NCBI GenBank assembly: GCA_027489295.1
Contig: JAIYAA010000344.1
Coordinates: 1-15,672, forward strand
Source of the DNA: Sphingomonadales bacterium
GTDB lineage: Bacteria > Pseudomonadota > Alphaproteobacteria > Sphingomonadales > Sphingomonadaceae
Direction of reading: 5' to 3'
DNA length: 15,672 nucleotides
The stretch's first letter is position 1. The number at the start of each line of letters is the position of its first letter. This document shows positions 14,777-15,672 of this stretch, piece by piece. The notes below the pieces were generated by a model. That model had not been told where the DNA came from, did no database searches, and saw nothing but the letters and a program-made list of their open reading frames with translations. A program made the translations under genes and the position numbers.

Positions 14777-15672
14777 ATGACGCTTTATGCTCGTTTCGCC
14801 GCGCATCTGAATCTGGCCCTGGATGCGCTCGTCCTCGCCGGCGATCTGCCCGGCGGGCTGGAGCGACGCGCGATCACGGTCGAGCCGCCGCGCGATCCGA
14901 GCCATGGCGATCTCGCCACCAATGCCGCGATGGTGCTCGCCAAGCCCGCCGGCACCAATCCGCGCGCGCTCGCCGAAAAGCTGGTCGCCGAGCTGGAGAA
15001 GCTGGACGAGGTCGCGGCCGTGTCGGTCGCCGGCCCCGGCTTCATCAACCTGACGCTGACCGAGGACAGCTGGCGCGGCGAAGTCGCCGAGATCCTGCGC
15101 GCGGGCGCCGACTATGGCCGCTCGTCGCTGGGCGCAGGCACGACCGTCAACGTCGAGTACGTCTCGGCCAACCCGACCGGCCCGATGCACATGGGCCATT
15201 GCCGCGGCGCGGTGGTGGGCGATGCGCTGGCGACGCTGCTCGAGTTCGTCGGGCACAAGGTGATCCGCGAATATTATGTCAACGACGCGGGCGGCCAGGT
15301 CGACGTGCTCGCCCGCTCGGCGCATCTGCGCTACCGCGAGGCGCTGGGCGCGACGATCGAGATCCCCGAGGGCCTGTACCCGGGCGATTATCTGAAGCCG
15401 GTCGGCGCGCAGCTCGCCGCCGACTATGGCGACAAGTATGTCGACGCGCCCGAGGGCGAATGGCTGGCGCTGTTCCGCAAGGCGGCGGTCGCGGCGATGC
15501 TGGTCATGATCAAGGACGATCTGGCGCTGCTCGGCATTCGCCACGACCTGTTCTCGTCCGAGGCAGAGCTGCAGGCCGCCGGCAAGCCCGAACAGGCCGA
15601 GGCGTGGCTGCGCGAGCGCGGGCTCGTCTATGACGGCGTGCTCGAAGCGCCCAAGGGCGAGACGCCCGAGGA
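14777..15672 (+). CDS. argS: Arginyl-tRNA synthetase (ArgS), 3' end missing
   Basis: ArgS charges tRNA-Arg with arginine and is a class I aminoacyl-tRNA synthetase. The first 298 codons are present and the frame is open to the window's end. The N-terminal domain (about 1-110) includes [20 protein letters not shown] with [11 protein letters not shown] and [10 protein letters not shown]; the catalytic domain starts at [13 protein letters not shown] with the HIGH-type motif HMGH at residues 138-141, followed by [11 protein letters not shown]. The KMSKS-type loop and the anticodon-binding domain lie beyond the window. The ATG at 14777 fits family N-termini ([11 protein letters not shown]) but has no clear Shine-Dalgarno; an in-frame ATG at 14714 would add 21 unusual residues and is less likely. 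The 158 nt before it hold no recognised gene. In many alphaproteobacteria it follows dgt directly. Confidence 0.95.
   Translation, partial: MTLYARFAAHLNLALDALVLAGDLPGGLERRAITVEPPRDPSHGDLATNAAMVLAKPAGTNPRALAEKLVAELEKLDEVAAVSVAGPGFINLTLTEDSWRGEVAEILRAGADYGRSSLGAGTTVNVEYVSANPTGPMHMGHCRGAVVGDALATLLEFVGHKVIREYYVNDAGGQVDVLARSAHLRYREALGATIEIPEGLYPGDYLKPVGAQLAADYGDKYVDAPEGEWLALFRKAAVAAMLVMIKDDLALLGIRHDLFSSEAELQAAGKPEQAEAWLRERGLVYDGVLEAPKGETPE

Noticed and set aside
14770..15633. 287-codon open frame overlapping argS
   Set aside because: Arg/Gly/Ala-rich out-of-frame reading of argS; the real frame begins at 14777 and shows HMGH and other ArgS motifs.

Overview
The window looks like the chromosome of a sphingomonad (Alphaproteobacteria, Sphingomonadales; most like Sphingomonas). 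This rests on the high GC content with strong G/C preference at third codon positions, the cell-division gene order, the FtsZ C-terminal peptide LDIPRFLR, a TorF-type porin, a DUF1800/DUF1501 pair, and the style of the small secreted proteins. The genus is an inference; no rRNA or other marker is present.

Region 1 (1-7164) is the distal part of the division and cell wall (dcw) cluster on the + strand: murB (5' end outside the window), ddl, ftsQ, ftsA and ftsZ, packed with overlaps of 8, 4 and 1 nt. The only real gap, 109 nt, lies between ftsA and ftsZ and holds a strong stem-loop that ends exactly at the ftsZ Shine-Dalgarno. The first genes make and join peptidoglycan precursors (MurB makes UDP-MurNAc; Ddl makes D-Ala-D-Ala). 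FtsQ, FtsA and FtsZ build the septal ring. After a probable terminator comes a secreted TPR-plus-SPOR protein, a likely septal peptidoglycan binder, carrying a 19-residue Lys/Asp repeat.

Region 2 (7205-8371) is a dGTPase-like HD phosphohydrolase (dgt), closed by a perfect 9-bp stem-loop.

Region 3 (8372-14776) separates dgt from argS, genes that I recall as neighbours in many alphaproteobacteria, so it reads as accessory cargo. It holds a TorF-family outer-membrane porin (- strand), a 91-aa His-rich secreted protein (+), a 30-bp perfect palindrome serving as a shared terminator, a 93-aa secreted protein of unknown function (- strand), a DUF1800-DUF1501 operon (+), and a lower-GC two-gene toxin/immunity module (13151-14618). 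The module encodes a DNA/RNA non-specific endonuclease of the EndoNS_2 (EssD/YeeF-like) type with an unusual sphingomonad-style leader, followed with an 11-nt overlap by a probable YezG/EsaG-like (DUF600) immunity protein. A palindrome sits inside its candidate promoter.

Region 4 (14777-end) is the first 298 codons of argS (arginyl-tRNA synthetase), running out of the window.

The most novel material is the nuclease/immunity module with its short leader and no visible secretion machinery. Next come the RNA structures next to the start sites of ftsZ and the DUF1800 gene. No tRNA, rRNA, CRISPR array or insertion sequence was seen, and no stretch longer than about 250 bases lacks a gene.
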